Below are positions 63,750-64,000 of a DNA stretch of 64,000 nt, in pieces. Below the pieces are notes generated by a model. The model did not search any database. It was not told the origin of the DNA and worked only from the letters and a program-made list of their open reading frames with translations. A program made the position numbers and the translations under genes. The DNA comes from Lichenostomus cassidix (lineage: Eukaryota > Chordata > Aves > Passeriformes > Meliphagidae), in the NCBI GenBank assembly GCA_008360975.2, contig CM039196.1, forward strand, positions 9,900,263-9,964,262. The letters are read 5' to 3'. The stretch's first letter is position 1, and every line of letters begins with the position of its first letter.

Positions 63750-64000
63750 CTTGGGAAAGGTGTAACCCGAGGGGCCCCGTGCCCCAGGGCCATGGTTGTT
63801 CCTGGGGTCCAGACGCGGCGGGGGAGCGGTTGTGCCTCGGCCCTGGGTGTTGCATGGGAGCGGTTGTTCTCGGGGCCGCAGCGCAGCTCTCCCCAGCCGG
63901 AGCAGAGGCCTTGCCCGCAGCAGGTCTGGGCAGTGCCGCCTCCGCCCGCCCAATTCCCCCGCGCGGCGGGGCCGGAGCTCCCGGGACAGGCGGGCAGCGC
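63750..64000. promoter_or_regulatory. CpG-rich edge, possible promoter of the next gene
   Basis: GC- and CpG-rich sequence (e.g. CCCCGCGCGGCGGGGCCGG near 63,957) begins directly after the RPLP0 poly(A) site and runs off the window. In human the neighbour on this side of RPLP0 is GCN1, transcribed in the same direction, so this may be its CpG island. No exon can be shown. Confidence 0.4.

Overview
This is nuclear DNA of a bird, probably a songbird. It carries three spliced vertebrate genes, two U4 spliceosomal RNA genes and one decayed CR1 retrotransposon. The CR1 piece (62,521-62,815) ends in the TCATAGAAT motif typical of avian CR1 3' ends, and paxillin reads out at 558 residues, close to chicken paxillin. 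The songbird guess rests only on the look of the CR1 sequence.

Layout. 1-3,037: no gene recognised. 3,038-7,700, minus strand: complete SIRT4 (mitochondrial sirtuin, 315 aa, three coding exons plus a non-coding first exon). Its promoter has two ZNF143/Staf-type sites and an ETS-type site. 9,036-9,179 and 9,785-9,928, plus strand: two tandem U4 snRNA genes with upstream Staf-type elements at identical spacing and 3' boxes. 13,800-14,730: CpG island and first exon of PXN (paxillin). Paxillin then spans a 24-kb first intron and ten more constitutive coding exons to its stop at 56,706, with a 3' UTR probably running to about 59,880. 60,107-63,705: complete RPLP0 (ribosomal stalk protein uL10/P0, 318 aa) with a TATA box, CCAAT boxes and a 5' TOP-like start. 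The last 100 bases are again CpG-rich and may be the edge of the next gene's promoter; GCN1 would be expected from human gene order.

The order SIRT4 - U4 pair - PXN - RPLP0 is that of human 12q24, so this is an ancient conserved block. Most of the window is intron or spacer.

The most interesting part is 46,795-49,836. Three phase-0 open exons (348, 89 and 135 codons, about 572 residues) sit exactly at the paxillin LD4/LD5 junction, where the mammalian beta and gamma inserts also lie. They would give a paxillin of about 1,130 residues. The cassette carries two LD-like helices, has a very long polypyrimidine tract before its first exon, and appears to use GC rather than GT donors at two of its three exon ends. 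A possible fourth exon lies at 50,434. The U4 pair is also notable: the two copies differ only in the 3' part, with one compensatory base-pair change and loss of the basal pairs of the terminal stem in the upstream copy.

Exon boundaries were placed by eye from splice signals, reading phase and remembered human/chicken proteins. No alignment or transcript data were available.
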